Counted from the stretch's first letter, positions 1-8,192 are shown. The stretch is DNA of 64,000 nucleotides from Streptomyces microflavus (GCF_014650075.1 NZ_BMUG01000014.1:62001-126000), one strand, 5' to 3'. Notes: generated by a model not told the origin, from the letters alone. Translations and numbers: made by a program.

Positions 1-870
1 GGCCGCGGTGTAGATGAACATGGTCGGCGACCAGTCCTCGCCCATGGTGTTGGCGCGGAGCTGGACGAGCTTGGGGGCGTCGAAGAGCTGGATGGCGCCG
101 ACGCAGGTGAAGAGGAGGGTCAGGACGACGGTCGGCCGGATCATGGGGACCTTGACCTGGAGAGCCGTGCGCAGGGCACCCGATCCGTCGACGGTCGCAG
201 CTTCCAGGACCTCGCGCGGGACCGCCTGGAGCCCCGCGTAGAAGATGATCATGTTGTAGCCGGTCCACTGCCAGGCGGAGATGTTGACGACCGAGTAGAT
301 CGCCTCGTCGTGGCCGAAGAAGTTCCAGTTCGCGCCGAGCGCGTCGAGTACGTCGGTGATCGGGCTGAGGCCCGGTGTGTACAGGTAGAGCCAGATGAGC
401 GAGGCGATCAGGCCCGGCACCGCGTGCGGCAGGAAGTACGCGATCTGGAAGAAGCGGCGGGCCCGGGCCATGGCCGAGTCGACGAGCAGGGCGAGGACGA
501 GCGCGCCGCCGACCATGGCGGGGATGTAGAGCACGCAGTAGAACGCGATGTGCCCGAACGAGCGGAGGAACGCCTCGTTGGTGAGGGCCTCGGTGAAGTT
601 GCCGAATCCGGCGAAGACGCGTTCGGTGCCGCCGAAGCCGAGGCCGGAGGACTCCTCGCGGAAGAGGCTCATCCAGGCCGCGTAGAACATCGGCAGGACG
701 GTGACGGCGGTGAAGAGGGCGAAGAACGGCACCATGAACAGGGTCACGGCCCGGCGCTGTCCGCGCCGCGCGCCCGGGCCGCTGGGGCTCTTCGGTGCGG
801 CGGGGCCGTCCGAGGGCGATGCGGCCCGGGGTGGTGGGGTCTTGGCCGGCCGGGTGAGTGGGGCTGCCAC
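1..870 (-). CDS. Sugar ABC transporter permease (MalF type), C-terminus cut by window edge
   Basis: Membrane subunit of a carbohydrate ABC importer. Reading down from the GTG at 870 gives a Pro/Ala-rich cytoplasmic start, then hydrophobic segments (VTLFMVPFFALFTAVTV, IAFYCVLYIPAMVGGALVLA) and an EAA-like stretch (EVLEAATVDGSGALRTALQVKVP) typical of MalF-type permeases. About 290 residues are present and the reading frame is still open at base 1, so the C-terminus lies outside. The GTG is preceded by GAAGGAG (878-884) at good spacing. It lies 105 bases downstream of the binding-protein gene on the same strand, so the two form one importer operon; the second permease presumably follows outside the window. 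Confidence 0.9.
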   Translation of the reverse strand, partial: MAAPLTRPAKTPPPRAASPSDGPAAPKSPSGPGARRGQRRAVTLFMVPFFALFTAVTVLPMFYAAWMSLFREESSGLGFGGTERVFAGFGNFTEALTNEAFLRSFGHIAFYCVLYIPAMVGGALVLALLVDSAMARARRFFQIAYFLPHAVPGLIASLIWLYLYTPGLSPITDVLDALGANWNFFGHDEAIYSVVNISAWQWTGYNMIIFYAGLQAVPREVLEAATVDGSGALRTALQVKVPMIRPTVVLTLLFTCVGAIQLFDAPKLVQLRANTMGEDWSPTMFIYTAA

Positions 871-930
871 CTGGTGCTCCTTCGGCAGGATGGGCGGGAG
901 GGGAGAAGGGGAGCCCGGGGCGGGGCGGTG

Positions 931-946
931 GGGGCCTTGCGGCCCC
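931..946 (-). other. Small intercistronic hairpin between binding protein and permease
   Basis: GGGGCC-TTGC-GGCCCC forms a perfect 6-bp GC stem with a 4-base loop in the 105-base gap between the binding-protein stop and the permease start. Such hairpins often trim expression of permeases relative to the abundant binding protein, either as processing ends or partial attenuators. No T-run follows, so it is not a clean terminator. The role is inference. Confidence 0.35.
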
Positions 947-975
947 GTTGCGCGCCCCGCCGGTCGGGGGCCGGG

Positions 976-2286
976 CTACTGGGCGAGCTTCAGGCCGCGG
1001 TCCGTGACCGCGCTCTCGCCCTTCGTCTGTCCGGCGCTCAGCATCTTGGTGTGGTCGCCGCCCGCGGCCATCTGCGCCGAGGTGACCTGCTGCTGGACCG
1101 GGCCCCAGGTCCAGCCGGGCACGATGGTGCCTGCCGCCTCACCGGAGAGCTTGTAGACGTCCTGGTCGCCGAAGTAGGAGTTGTCGAACTCCTTGGCGGC
1201 CGCGGCCCGCATTCCCTCGTTGGCGGGCAGGGCGCTGCTGGGGGTCTTGAGGGAGGAGAGGCGGGCGGTCATGGCCTGGGGGTCGGTGGTGACCCACTTG
1301 ATGAACTCGGCGGCCGCTCCGGTGTGCTTGCTGCCCTTGGGGACGATGTAGGAGGTGCCGCCGTACATGCCGGTGCTCGGTGTGCCGTCCCAGGTCGGCA
1401 GCGGGGCTATGCCCCACTTGCCCTTGCTGTCGGGGTAGCTGACGGGGAAGCTGCCCGCGCTCCAGGCGGCGCCGATGATGGTGGCGACCTTGCCGGTGGC
1501 GCGCTCCTTGGTCTCGCCCTCGCCCCAGAGCGGAGTCCTGGAGGCGAGGCCGTCCTTGAGGAGGCCGTCCCAGTAGGCGGCGACCTTCTGCGACTTGGGG
1601 TCGTCGATGTTCACCTTCCAGGCGTCGTCCTTCGTGCCGTACCACTGGGCGCCCGCTTGCCAGGCGAGACCGGAGAGCAGGGCCGGGTCGCCGCCGCCGA
1701 AGTTGGTGATGGTGAGGTCCGGGTCGCCCCGGTGGATCTTCTCCGCGGCCGTGCGGTACTCCGCCCAGGTGGTGGGGACCTCGACGCCGTACTTCTGGAA
1801 GAGGTCCTTGCGGTAGTAGAGCTGGATGGGCGTCACGTCGAAGGGGACGGCCCAGGTGGAGCCGCCGAGGTTGACCAGGGACTGCACGGCCTCGGGGAAC
1901 TCCTTCTTCACCAGCTCGCCGGAGCTGGCGGTGAGGTCCTCCAGGTTGCCCTCGCTGGCGTACTCGGGGAGGGCGGAGTAGTCCATGGTGGCGATGTCGG
2001 GGGCGTTGCCGCCCTTGACGGCGTTGGAGAGCTTGGTGACGCCTTCGGGGCCCGCCGGGACGAGCGAGAACTTCACCTTGATGTCGGGGTGGGTCTTGTT
2101 GAAGGCCTCGGCCGTCTCCTTGGCGCCCGCGGTGGCCGACCAGAAGGTGAGCGTGACGGGCTTGCCGCCGTCGCCGGGGCCCGACGCGTCCGGGCCCGAG
2201 CCGCCACCGCAGGCGGTGGTGAGCAGGGCCAGTGAGGCGGCGGACGCTGCGAGGGCGAGGCGGGTGGTGCGGTTCGTACAAGGCAT
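976..2286 (-). CDS. Extracellular sugar-binding lipoprotein of an ABC transporter
   Basis: Solute-binding protein of the family-1 (MalE-like) type, 436 aa, which should capture an oligosaccharide outside the cell and pass it to the adjacent permease. The chosen ATG (2286) has TAGGAG seven bases upstream and gives a short signal, TTRLALAASAASLALLTTAC, ending in a lipobox with Cys as the lipidated residue; the longer frame upstream has no signal logic. The body shows the usual family pattern (VTLTFWSATAG at the mature N-terminus, a W-rich ligand region and FIKWVTTDPQAM near the C-terminus). The DeoR/LacI regulator and the divergent PL8 lyase nearby suggest the ligand is a glycosaminoglycan- or xanthan-type oligosaccharide. 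The substrate is inferred. Confidence 0.93.
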   Translation of the reverse strand: MPCTNRTTRLALAASAASLALLTTACGGGSGPDASGPGDGGKPVTLTFWSATAGAKETAEAFNKTHPDIKVKFSLVPAGPEGVTKLSNAVKGGNAPDIATMDYSALPEYASEGNLEDLTASSGELVKKEFPEAVQSLVNLGGSTWAVPFDVTPIQLYYRKDLFQKYGVEVPTTWAEYRTAAEKIHRGDPDLTITNFGGGDPALLSGLAWQAGAQWYGTKDDAWKVNIDDPKSQKVAAYWDGLLKDGLASRTPLWGEGETKERATGKVATIIGAAWSAGSFPVSYPDSKGKWGIAPLPTWDGTPSTGMYGGTSYIVPKGSKHTGAAAEFIKWVTTDPQAMTARLSSLKTPSSALPANEGMRAAAAKEFDNSYFGDQDVYKLSGEAAGTIVPGWTWGPVQQQVTSAQMAAGGDHTKMLSAGQTKGESAVTDRGLKLAQ

Positions 2287-2338
2287 GGGCCGGCTCCTAC
2301 GGGACCTCGAACTGCGGGAGATGAGGCGAACGCCACAC

Positions 2339-2399
2339 ATCATTTTGCGCAGAACCGATCACCGTCAAGAGCAAATGACCAATTCAATCGAATCGATCA
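2339..2399 (-). promoter_or_regulatory. Promoter and operator-like motifs of the transporter operon
   Basis: On the minus strand, TTGACG (2363-2368), an 18-base spacer and AATGAT (2339-2344) form a plausible housekeeping promoter for the binding protein. A 16-base motif TGATCGATTCGATTGA (2384-2399) lies just upstream of the -35, and a shorter TGATCGGTTC lies inside the spacer. The same 16-mer pattern, TGATCGAT-N4-TTGA, recurs in front of the regulator gene at 3690-3705. The repetition at both promoters suggests the operator of the DeoR/LacI hybrid encoded in between. Confidence 0.5.
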
Positions 2400-2450
2400 T
2401 ATGACGGCGTGCGTGCGGATCGCCTCCGCGGCGCGTCCGGGCATGCGAAA

Positions 2451-2488
2451 AGCCGTACCCACAGGGCCTGTTGACCCGGGGTACGGCT
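2451..2488 (-). terminator. Rho-independent-like terminator of the regulator gene
   Basis: AGCCGTACCC (2451-2460) pairs perfectly with GGGTACGGCT (2479-2488), giving a 10-bp stem with an 18-base loop. Read on the minus strand, the stem is followed by TTTT. It starts 13 bases beyond the regulator's stop codon, which is the right position for a terminator of that gene. Confidence 0.65.
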
Positions 2489-2501
2489 GGGGCGCGTCGG
2501 A

Positions 2502-3605
2502 TCAGGCGCCGGCGGCGGCAGCGGCCCCGCAGGAGACCCGGACCCGCAACGCGGGCAGGATGTCGAGATGGCGGCGGGCGGCGGGGCCCTCGTCGGGCAC
2601 ACCCAGCCGGGCGAGCAGAAGCCTCGCGGCCGCCGCACCGACCGCGTGCTTGTCCGGCGCGACGGCGGTGAGCGGCAGGTCGGCCAGGCTCGCGACCTCG
2701 TCGTCGTACGCGATCACCGCGAGGTCCTCCGGCACCCGCACGCCCCGGGCCTGGAGGCGCGGGATGAGCACGATCGCGTCCGCGTCGCTGTGCACGACGG
2801 CGGCGGTGACGTTGCCGCTCGCCACCCCCTCGCAGAGGTACTCAAGCGTCCGCTCGAAACGATCGGTCTCCGAGCGCGACGGCGCGCCCTCCAGAGGGGA
2901 GGCGGCGACCGGGCTCAGCCCCAGCGCCTCGACGGCGGCCGCGTAACCGGCCTTGAGGCGGGGGGCGGTGGGGCTCTCCTGCACGGCGAGCGCGATGGAC
3001 CGGTGGCCGAGGCGGGCCAGGTGCGCGACCGCTTCCGCGGCGCCGTGGGCGTGGTCGGAGCGGACCCGGTCCAGGCCCGCCGCCGGGTGGCCGAGCGGGG
3101 CCCAGCGCTCCACCAGGACCACCGGGGTGTCCTGTTCGGCCACCCACAGCCCCTCGCCCTGCTCCGGGTGGCCCCTCTCCCAGCTGGGGGTCAGGAGGAG
3201 GCCGTCGGCGCCGGTGGAGAGCAGGCGGCGGGCCTGGGCCGCGTCCTCGTCGGGGAGGTACCGGGAGAGCCCGATGGTCAGGCGCGCACCGGCGGCCTCG
3301 ACCGTCTCCCGGGCGCCGCGTACGACGTCCGCGTAGTAGTACTCGGTGGTCGGGACGACCATGCCCACCACAAGCCCCTCGGCGGAGGGTACGGCGGCGG
3401 GTGCCGGGCGGGAGGCGCCGGAGGGCCAGACGACCGCCCCGTGCAGCCGCTCCACCAGCCCCTGGGCCGCGAGCGTCTCGACGTCCCTGCGCAGGGTGAC
3501 CGCGGACATGCCGAGCTCCTCGGCGAGTTCGGCGACGCGGAGGCTGCCTCGCTCGCGGACGAGCTGGAGCACCCGCTCGTGGCGCTGGTCGACGTGGAGT
3601 CGCAT
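2502..3605 (-). CDS. DeoR-type HTH / LacI-type effector-domain transcriptional regulator
   Basis: 367 aa. Residues 1-60 are a DeoR-type winged helix (LRVAELAEELGMSAVTLRRDVETLAAQGLVERLHGA). Residues 75 onward look like a LacI/PurR periplasmic-binding-like effector domain (VGMVVPTTEYYYADVVRGARETVEAAG..., DAIVLIPRLQARGVRVPEDLAVIAYDDEVASLADLPLTAV). This mixed architecture is common for actinobacterial sugar regulators. The ATG at 3605 has a GGGGG ribosome site; the upstream in-frame extension is Pro-rich and lacks one. It sits between the sugar importer and the PL8 lyase, so it most likely represses both until the oligosaccharide binds. Motif repeats at 2384 and 3690 are candidate operators. Confidence 0.9.
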   Translation of the reverse strand: MRLHVDQRHERVLQLVRERGSLRVAELAEELGMSAVTLRRDVETLAAQGLVERLHGAVVWPSGASRPAPAAVPSAEGLVVGMVVPTTEYYYADVVRGARETVEAAGARLTIGLSRYLPDEDAAQARRLLSTGADGLLLTPSWERGHPEQGEGLWVAEQDTPVVLVERWAPLGHPAAGLDRVRSDHAHGAAEAVAHLARLGHRSIALAVQESPTAPRLKAGYAAAVEALGLSPVAASPLEGAPSRSETDRFERTLEYLCEGVASGNVTAAVVHSDADAIVLIPRLQARGVRVPEDLAVIAYDDEVASLADLPLTAVAPDKHAVGAAAARLLLARLGVPDEGPAARRHLDILPALRVRVSCGAAAAAGA

Positions 3606-3689
3606 GGATCCCCCTGGTCTCGGAGACGGCTGTGGCTGTGGGGCCGGCGGCGCGGGTCGGGTGCCCGTGATGGATCCGTCCGGCACCCC

Positions 3690-3705
3690 TCAACCATATC
3701 GATCA
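3690..3705 (-). promoter_or_regulatory. Candidate operator in front of the regulator gene
   Basis: TGATCGATATGGTTGA on the minus strand, 84 bases upstream of the regulator start, matches the motif at 2384-2399 in TGATCGAT-N4-TTGA. A second element, TCCGCTCGAAACGATC (3708-3723), follows directly and occurs identically inside the regulator gene at 2849-2864. Autoregulation by the DeoR/LacI protein is the simplest reading; binding is not shown. Confidence 0.45.
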
Positions 3706-3794
3706 CATCCGCTCGAAACGATCCCACCGGCAGCTCCGCCTCTGCCGAGGGGACTGGTTGCCGATAAGCCCGTTGGAGCGACATACACCCCACC

Positions 3795-3859
3795 TGAACC
3801 GATCAACACGATCAATTCGGCCAAAGTTATTGAGCGGGTTGCCGGACGGCTGTTAGAAA
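3795..3859 (+). promoter_or_regulatory. Putative promoter region of the PL8 lyase
   Basis: This lies in the 350-base divergent gap 3606-3955. TTGAGC (3830-3835), 18 bases and TAGAAA (3854-3859) make a moderate promoter for the lyase. Just upstream are TGAACCGATCA (3795-3805) and CGATCAATTCGG (3809-3820), which are half-site-like relatives of the motifs at 2352-2361 and 2384-2399. The rest of the gap (3606-3689 and 3860-3955) holds nothing further that I can name. Confidence 0.35.
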
Positions 3860-3955
3860 GTGCCTGCCCGCTCAGAACAGTCGGATCCAGGACCCCGGTC
3901 AGCGCTCGGCGCACCGGTTCCGCCGGAAACGAGACACCCGACCCGGAGCTCACCC

Positions 3956-6367
3956 ATGACATCTGCCTGGTCCCGCCGCACGTTCCTCGCCACCTCCGCC
4001 GTGCTCACCGCCGCGGGCGGCAGCGCCCTCGTGCTGGCCGCGCCCCGCACCGCCACCGCGGCTGACGACGATCCGTACGCCGCTCTGCGTGCCACGTGGA
4101 GCGCCCTGATCCTCGGCGAGGGGTTCAGCCCGACCGCCGAACCCTTCAAGAGCCGGCTGGCGACCCTGGGCAGCCAGGCCCGGCAGTGGCTGGACACCAT
4201 GGCTCCGGCCACCGGATCGCTGTGGCCGGACGCCGTGTACGCCGACCCCGACCCGGACACCGACCCCGAGTCGTACGGCTTCTCCGCGAAGATGGCCGAC
4301 AGCTTCATCCGGCTGAACACGATGGCCCAGGCCTACCGGCAGCAGGGCACCGGACTGACCGCGAACACCGGACTGCGCGACGCGATCGTCACCGGCCTCG
4401 AACACCTCAACAGCCAGGTCTACAAGGCCGGTCGGACGCGGTACGGGAACTGGTACAGCTGGCAGATCGGCGCGCCCCAGGCCCTGCTGGACGTGTGCGT
4501 GCTGATGTACGACGCCCTGACCCCGGCACAGCTCGGGCGCTACTGCGCCGCCGTCGACCACTTCGTCCCCGACTCCGCGGTCGCCTCGTACACCGGCACG
4601 AGCACCGGGGCGAACCGGGTCGACCTGTGCCGGGTGCTGGCCCTGCGCGGGGTCGTCGGCGGGACCGCCGCCAAGATCGCCCTGGCCCGGGACGCCCTCT
4701 CCCCCGTCTTCCCGCTGGTCACCAAGGGCGACGGCCTCTACGCCGACGGCTCGTTCATCCAGCACACCACCGTGCCCTACACCGGCAGCTACGGCTCGGT
4801 GATGCTCGGCGGGCTCGGGCTGCTGTTCGCGCTGCTCAAGGGCACCACCTGGGAGGTGACCGACCCGAAGCGGCAGGTGGTGTTCGACGCCGTGGAGAAC
4901 GCCTGGGCACCCTTCCTCTACAACGGCCTCGTCATGGACTCCGTCGCGGGCCGCGCCATCAGCCGCGGCGAGGTCGACGACCACCGGCGCGGCCATCCCA
5001 TCCTGGCCTCCATCGCCTTGCTCGGCCGGGGCGCGTCCGCCGCCGAGAACGCCCGGTGGCGGGCGCTCGTCAAGGGCTGGGCCCAGCGCGACTACTACAG
5101 CCCGCCGCTGAGCAACCCCTCCCTCGGCCTCACCGCCCTGGCCCGCCTCAAGTCCGTACTGGACGACACCTCGCTCACCCCGGTCCCAGAACCGGAGGGC
5201 CACCGCCTCTTCCCCGACATGGCGCGGGCCACCCACCGCCGCCCCGGCTGGGCCGCCGCCCTGTCCATGGCGGACCGGCGGATCACGTACTACGAGACCG
5301 GCAACGGCGAGAACCTGCGCGGCTGGCACACCGGGGCGGGAATGCTCTACTGGTGGGGCGACACCTTCGCCAACGGCCAGTACAGCGACGCGTTCTGGCC
5401 CACCGTCGACCCGTACCGGCTCCCCGGCACCACGGCCTCGCGCAAGGTGCTGGCCGACGGGGCGGGTGGCGACTGGGGCGCGGCGCTGCCCGATGTGAAC
5501 TGGGTCGGCGGGGTCACGGACAAGAAGCGGGCAGCCGTGGGGCAGTACCTCAAGGGGCTGTCCAGCACGCTGCTCGCGAAGAAGTCGTGGTTCTTCCTGG
5601 ACGACACCGTGGTCTGCCTGGGCGCCGGTATCCGCTGCCAGGACGGGGCGGCGGTGGAGACCACGGTCGACAACCGCAACCTGGGGCCGGTCGGCAACGC
5701 GCCCTTCACCGTCGACGGCTCGGTGAAGCCCGTCACGCGCCCGTGGTCGGCGACCCTCACCGACGCCTCCTGGGCCCACCTGGGCGGGCACGGCGGCTAT
5801 GTCTTCCCGGGCGGGGCGACGCTCAAGGCGCTGCGCGAGAACAGGTCCGGGCGGTGGCGCGACATCAACACCGGTGGCTCCACGGACACGGTGACGCGCG
5901 CCTATCTCACTCTCTGGGCCGATCACGGCCAGAACCCGGCGGGCGCCTCGTACGCCTACCAGCTGCTGCCCGGAGCCTCCGAGCAGCGGACCGCCGCCCG
6001 GGCCGCCGACACCGGCTGGCTGCGGGTGCTCGCCAACACCGACGACCAGCAAGGGGTGTCGGTCCCCTCGCTCGGGCTGACCGCCGTCAACTTCTGGTTC
6101 GGCGGGAGCGTCGGGCCGCTCGACGCGGACGCCCCCTGCTCCGTCATGGTCACCGAGCACGCCGACGGCACGGCCACCCTCTGCGTCAGCGACCCCATGC
6201 GGATGCGGACGAGCCTGGCCCTCACCTGGAACAGGGCCGTCGCCTCCGTCGTCTCGAAGCCGTCGACCGTGACCTCGGCGGCCACGGGGGCCTCCCTCCG
6301 CCTGGTGTTCGGCGATCTCTCCGGTACGCGCGGGGCGACGCAGACCGTGAAGGTGCGCCTGGCCTGA
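3956..6367 (+). CDS. Tat-exported polysaccharide lyase family 8 (hyaluronate/chondroitin/xanthan lyase type)
   Basis: 803 aa, the normal PL8 length. It cleaves acidic polysaccharides by beta-elimination outside the cell. Residues 1-38 are a Tat signal (WSRRTFLATSAVLTAAGG, then Ala-rich). The PL8 active site can be placed by motif: Asn220 (TGANRVD), His270 and Tyr279 (GSFIQHTTVPYTGSYG), Arg333 and Arg337 (GRAISR). Their spacing (50, 9, 54 and 4 residues) equals that of Asn175, His225, Tyr234, Arg288 and Arg292 in chondroitin AC lyase. NWYSWQIG near residue 165 is the usual aromatic patch. The ATG at 3956 follows CGGAG. Its divergent partners are the regulator and sugar importer, so products are probably imported by them. 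Whether the substrate is hyaluronan, chondroitin or xanthan cannot be read from the sequence. Confidence 0.93.
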   Translation: MTSAWSRRTFLATSAVLTAAGGSALVLAAPRTATAADDDPYAALRATWSALILGEGFSPTAEPFKSRLATLGSQARQWLDTMAPATGSLWPDAVYADPDPDTDPESYGFSAKMADSFIRLNTMAQAYRQQGTGLTANTGLRDAIVTGLEHLNSQVYKAGRTRYGNWYSWQIGAPQALLDVCVLMYDALTPAQLGRYCAAVDHFVPDSAVASYTGTSTGANRVDLCRVLALRGVVGGTAAKIALARDALSPVFPLVTKGDGLYADGSFIQHTTVPYTGSYGSVMLGGLGLLFALLKGTTWEVTDPKRQVVFDAVENAWAPFLYNGLVMDSVAGRAISRGEVDDHRRGHPILASIALLGRGASAAENARWRALVKGWAQRDYYSPPLSNPSLGLTALARLKSVLDDTSLTPVPEPEGHRLFPDMARATHRRPGWAAALSMADRRITYYETGNGENLRGWHTGAGMLYWWGDTFANGQYSDAFWPTVDPYRLPGTTASRKVLADGAGGDWGAALPDVNWVGGVTDKKRAAVGQYLKGLSSTLLAKKSWFFLDDTVVCLGAGIRCQDGAAVETTVDNRNLGPVGNAPFTVDGSVKPVTRPWSATLTDASWAHLGGHGGYVFPGGATLKALRENRSGRWRDINTGGSTDTVTRAYLTLWADHGQNPAGASYAYQLLPGASEQRTAARAADTGWLRVLANTDDQQGVSVPSLGLTAVNFWFGGSVGPLDADAPCSVMVTEHADGTATLCVSDPMRMRTSLALTWNRAVASVVSKPSTVTSAATGASLRLVFGDLSGTRGATQTVKVRLA

Positions 6368-6432
6368 GCGCCGGGCCGGGGACGACGGGGATACTGACCG
6401 CCGGCACGACGGACGGAACGAGGGGCGCAGCC

Positions 6433-6942
6433 ATGACAGATGACCACCGGGTGGGGCCCCCTTCCTTCGGGAGTGAGCGCGAGACTCTGCGGGCGTTCCT
6501 CGACTACCACCGGGCGACTCTGGCCATGAAGTGCGAGGGGCTGACGGACGAGCAACTGCGCGAGAAGTCGATGGAGCCGTCGGCCCTGTCGCTCCTCGCG
6601 CTGGTCCGGCACATGGCGGAGGTGGAACGGGCCTGGTTCCGCCGGACCTTCGAGGACGGCGAAGCCCCGATGGTCTGGTCGGAGAAGGTCGACTTCCAGG
6701 CGGCGTACGACGCGAGCGCGTCGACCCGGGCGGAGGCGTTCACCGCCTGGGAGGCGGAGGTCGAGACCTCGCGGCGCATCGAGCGGGAGGCCGGTTCCCT
6801 GGATCTGGCGGGCTACCAGCCCCGGTGGGGCGAGGAGGTCTCGCTGCGGATGGTCATGGTGCATGTCCTTCTGGAGTACGGCCGTCACAACGGGCACGCG
6901 GACCTGCTGCGTGAAGGGGTGGACGGGACGGTGGGCGCCTGA
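6433..6942 (+). CDS. DinB/DUF664-family putative metal-dependent protein
   Basis: 169 aa four-helix-bundle protein of the DinB/YfiT-like group, whose characterised members are divalent-metal-dependent thiol transferases (bacillithiol, mycothiol) or hydrolases. The three expected metal ligands are visible: His60 (LVRHMAEVERAW), His152 and His155 (YGRHNGHADLLRE). It starts with ATG after an AGGGG-type site, 65 bases after the lyase, and may be co-transcribed but is functionally unrelated. A role in mycothiol-linked detoxification is possible for an actinomycete but is inferred. Confidence 0.85.
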   Translation: MTDDHRVGPPSFGSERETLRAFLDYHRATLAMKCEGLTDEQLREKSMEPSALSLLALVRHMAEVERAWFRRTFEDGEAPMVWSEKVDFQAAYDASASTRAEAFTAWEAEVETSRRIEREAGSLDLAGYQPRWGEEVSLRMVMVHVLLEYGRHNGHADLLREGVDGTVGA

Positions 6943-7017
6943 GCCCCGGGGTGCAGTGCGGTCGCGGGCCAGGTCGGCGGGGTTCCGGAGCCCCGCCGAC
7001 GCCGGGCGCCGGGCTCG

Positions 7018-7023
7018 TAGACT
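7018..7023 (+). promoter_or_regulatory. -10 element for a probably leaderless transcript
   Basis: TAGACT ends seven bases before the ATG at 7031, and there is no Shine-Dalgarno sequence between them. Transcription would start at or next to the start codon, which is common in Streptomyces. No convincing -35 is visible. Confidence 0.5.
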
Positions 7024-7030
7024 CGCCCGC

Positions 7031-7789
7031 ATGACCTCGCAGCAGATAGCTCCGGCCCTCGTTCCCGCGTTCGCGCCCAGTGGCACGCTGCGCGCGTCGA
7101 TCAACCTCGGCAATCCGATCCTCGCCAACCGGGCTCCGGCGGGCGGCGACCCGGTCGGTGTGTCGATCGATCTCGCGTACGAGTTCGGCCGGCGGCTCGG
7201 GGTGCCCGTCGAGCTCGTGGTCTTCGAGAGAGCGGCCGCCTCGGTGGACGCGGTGAAGGCGGAGAAGGCGGACATCGGCTTCTTCGCCGTCGACCCGGCG
7301 CGGAGCGAGGGACTGCTGTTCACCGCTCCCTATGTGCTGATCGAGGGCAGTTACCTCGTGCCCGAATCGTCCGCGCTGACCGAGAACGGGCAGGTGGACC
7401 GTGAGGGGACCCGTATCTCGGTCGGTTCGGGCAGCGCCTACGACCTCTTCCTCACCCGCGCGATCCAGCACGCCGGGATCATCCGGCTGCAGGGCGCTCC
7501 TGCCGCGCTCGCCGCACTGCGGGAGGGAGAGGTGGAAGTGGCCGCCGGGATCCGCCAGTTGCTGGAGGGCGAGGCCGCGCGTGCGTCCGGCGTACGGGTG
7601 CTGCCGGGGCGCTTCATGGTGATCCAGCAGGCCATGGGCATCCCGGCCGCCCGCGGTACGGCGGCCCAGGAGGTGCTGGCGTCCTTCGTGGAGGAGATGA
7701 AGGCGAGCGGATTCGTCGCGGACGCGCTGGAGCGGCACCGGATCGAGGGGGCGCTCGTGGCACCGGCCGCTCAGCCCTCCTCCTGCTGA
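7031..7789 (+). CDS. Transporter substrate-binding-domain protein (SBP_bac_3 type) lacking a signal peptide
   Basis: 252 aa. The fold resembles polar amino-acid binding proteins (GTLRASINLGNPILANR, GVSIDLAYEFGRRLGVPVELVVFE, KADIGFFAVDPARSEGLLFTAPYV). There is no signal peptide or lipobox, so it is likely cytoplasmic and may act as a stand-alone small-molecule sensor or enzyme-like domain instead of a transporter subunit; no permease or ATPase adjoins it. The C-terminus (AQPSSC) is encoded within the first unit of a tandem repeat. The ATG is probably leaderless. Confidence 0.8.
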   Translation: MTSQQIAPALVPAFAPSGTLRASINLGNPILANRAPAGGDPVGVSIDLAYEFGRRLGVPVELVVFERAAASVDAVKAEKADIGFFAVDPARSEGLLFTAPYVLIEGSYLVPESSALTENGQVDREGTRISVGSGSAYDLFLTRAIQHAGIIRLQGAPAALAALREGEVEVAAGIRQLLEGEAARASGVRVLPGRFMVIQQAMGIPAARGTAAQEVLASFVEEMKASGFVADALERHRIEGALVAPAAQPSSC

Positions 7790-7858
7790 CCTCCGCCGCT
7801 CAGCGCTCCTCCTCTTCCTGACCTCCGCCGCTCAGCCCTCCTCCTCTTCCTGACCTCC
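7766..7858. repeat. Tandem repeat, 29+32+32 bp, over the 3' end of the preceding gene
   Basis: Three head-to-tail copies beginning GCCGCTCAGC: 7766-7794 (29 bp, lacking CTC), 7795-7826 and 7827-7858 (32 bp each, one base apart). Each unit carries CTGACC, so the stop codon of the binding-domain protein is reproduced in each copy. It looks like slippage duplication; no function is evident. Confidence 0.8.
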
Positions 7859-7899
7859 TCCGGTCTCCGCCGGTCGGCTCGCCTTGCGGCTTCCGGCGG

Positions 7900-8067
7900 T
7901 CAGCTCCCCTCCTGCCCCTCCAGCTCCTCGCCGAGCAGGCGCCGGGCCTTCTCCCGCAGGCGCTGCCGGTGCTCGGGGTCGGTCGCCCGGTCGGCGGCGC
8001 GGCCCAGCTCCTCGGCGCGTTCACGGGTGCGGCGGCTTCGCTCCAGGGGGGTGTCGGGCAGGTTCAT
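7900..8067 (-). CDS. Small hydrophilic DUF6381-like protein
   Basis: 55 aa, highly charged and helical (RSRRTRERAEELGRAADRATDPEHRQRLREKARRLLGEELEGQ). It resembles the short actinobacterial DUF6381 proteins, whose function is unknown. ATG 8067 follows GAAGGAC at suitable spacing, while the longer frame lacks a site. It is monocistronic. The family assignment is from memory of the pattern, not a search. Confidence 0.65.
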   Translation of the reverse strand: MNLPDTPLERSRRTRERAEELGRAADRATDPEHRQRLREKARRLLGEELEGQEGS

Positions 8068-8192
8068 GGGGACGTCCTTCGTCGTGGTTTCCTCCGTCGG
8101 CAACAGCTGTGGCGTGCGCGACCGGAGCCCCAGCGTCACCGGAGACCGGCCGGATCGCATCTCGTGCGGTCACGTACGGTGACACCCGCCGC

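Noticed and set aside
310..2235. Long plus-strand open frame (641 codons) across the transporter genes
   Set aside because: It is a shadow of the minus-strand permease and binding-protein genes; the translation is Gly/Ala/Val/Arg-rich low-complexity sequence with no motif, and the minus strand has lipobox, family motifs and ribosome sites.
3950..6160. Minus-strand 736-codon open frame opposite the PL8 lyase
   Set aside because: Typical GC-rich antisense frame; the plus strand has all catalytic residues of PL8.
7766..7858. Tandem repeat considered as a CRISPR array
   Set aside because: Copies are directly contiguous without spacers and run into a coding end.
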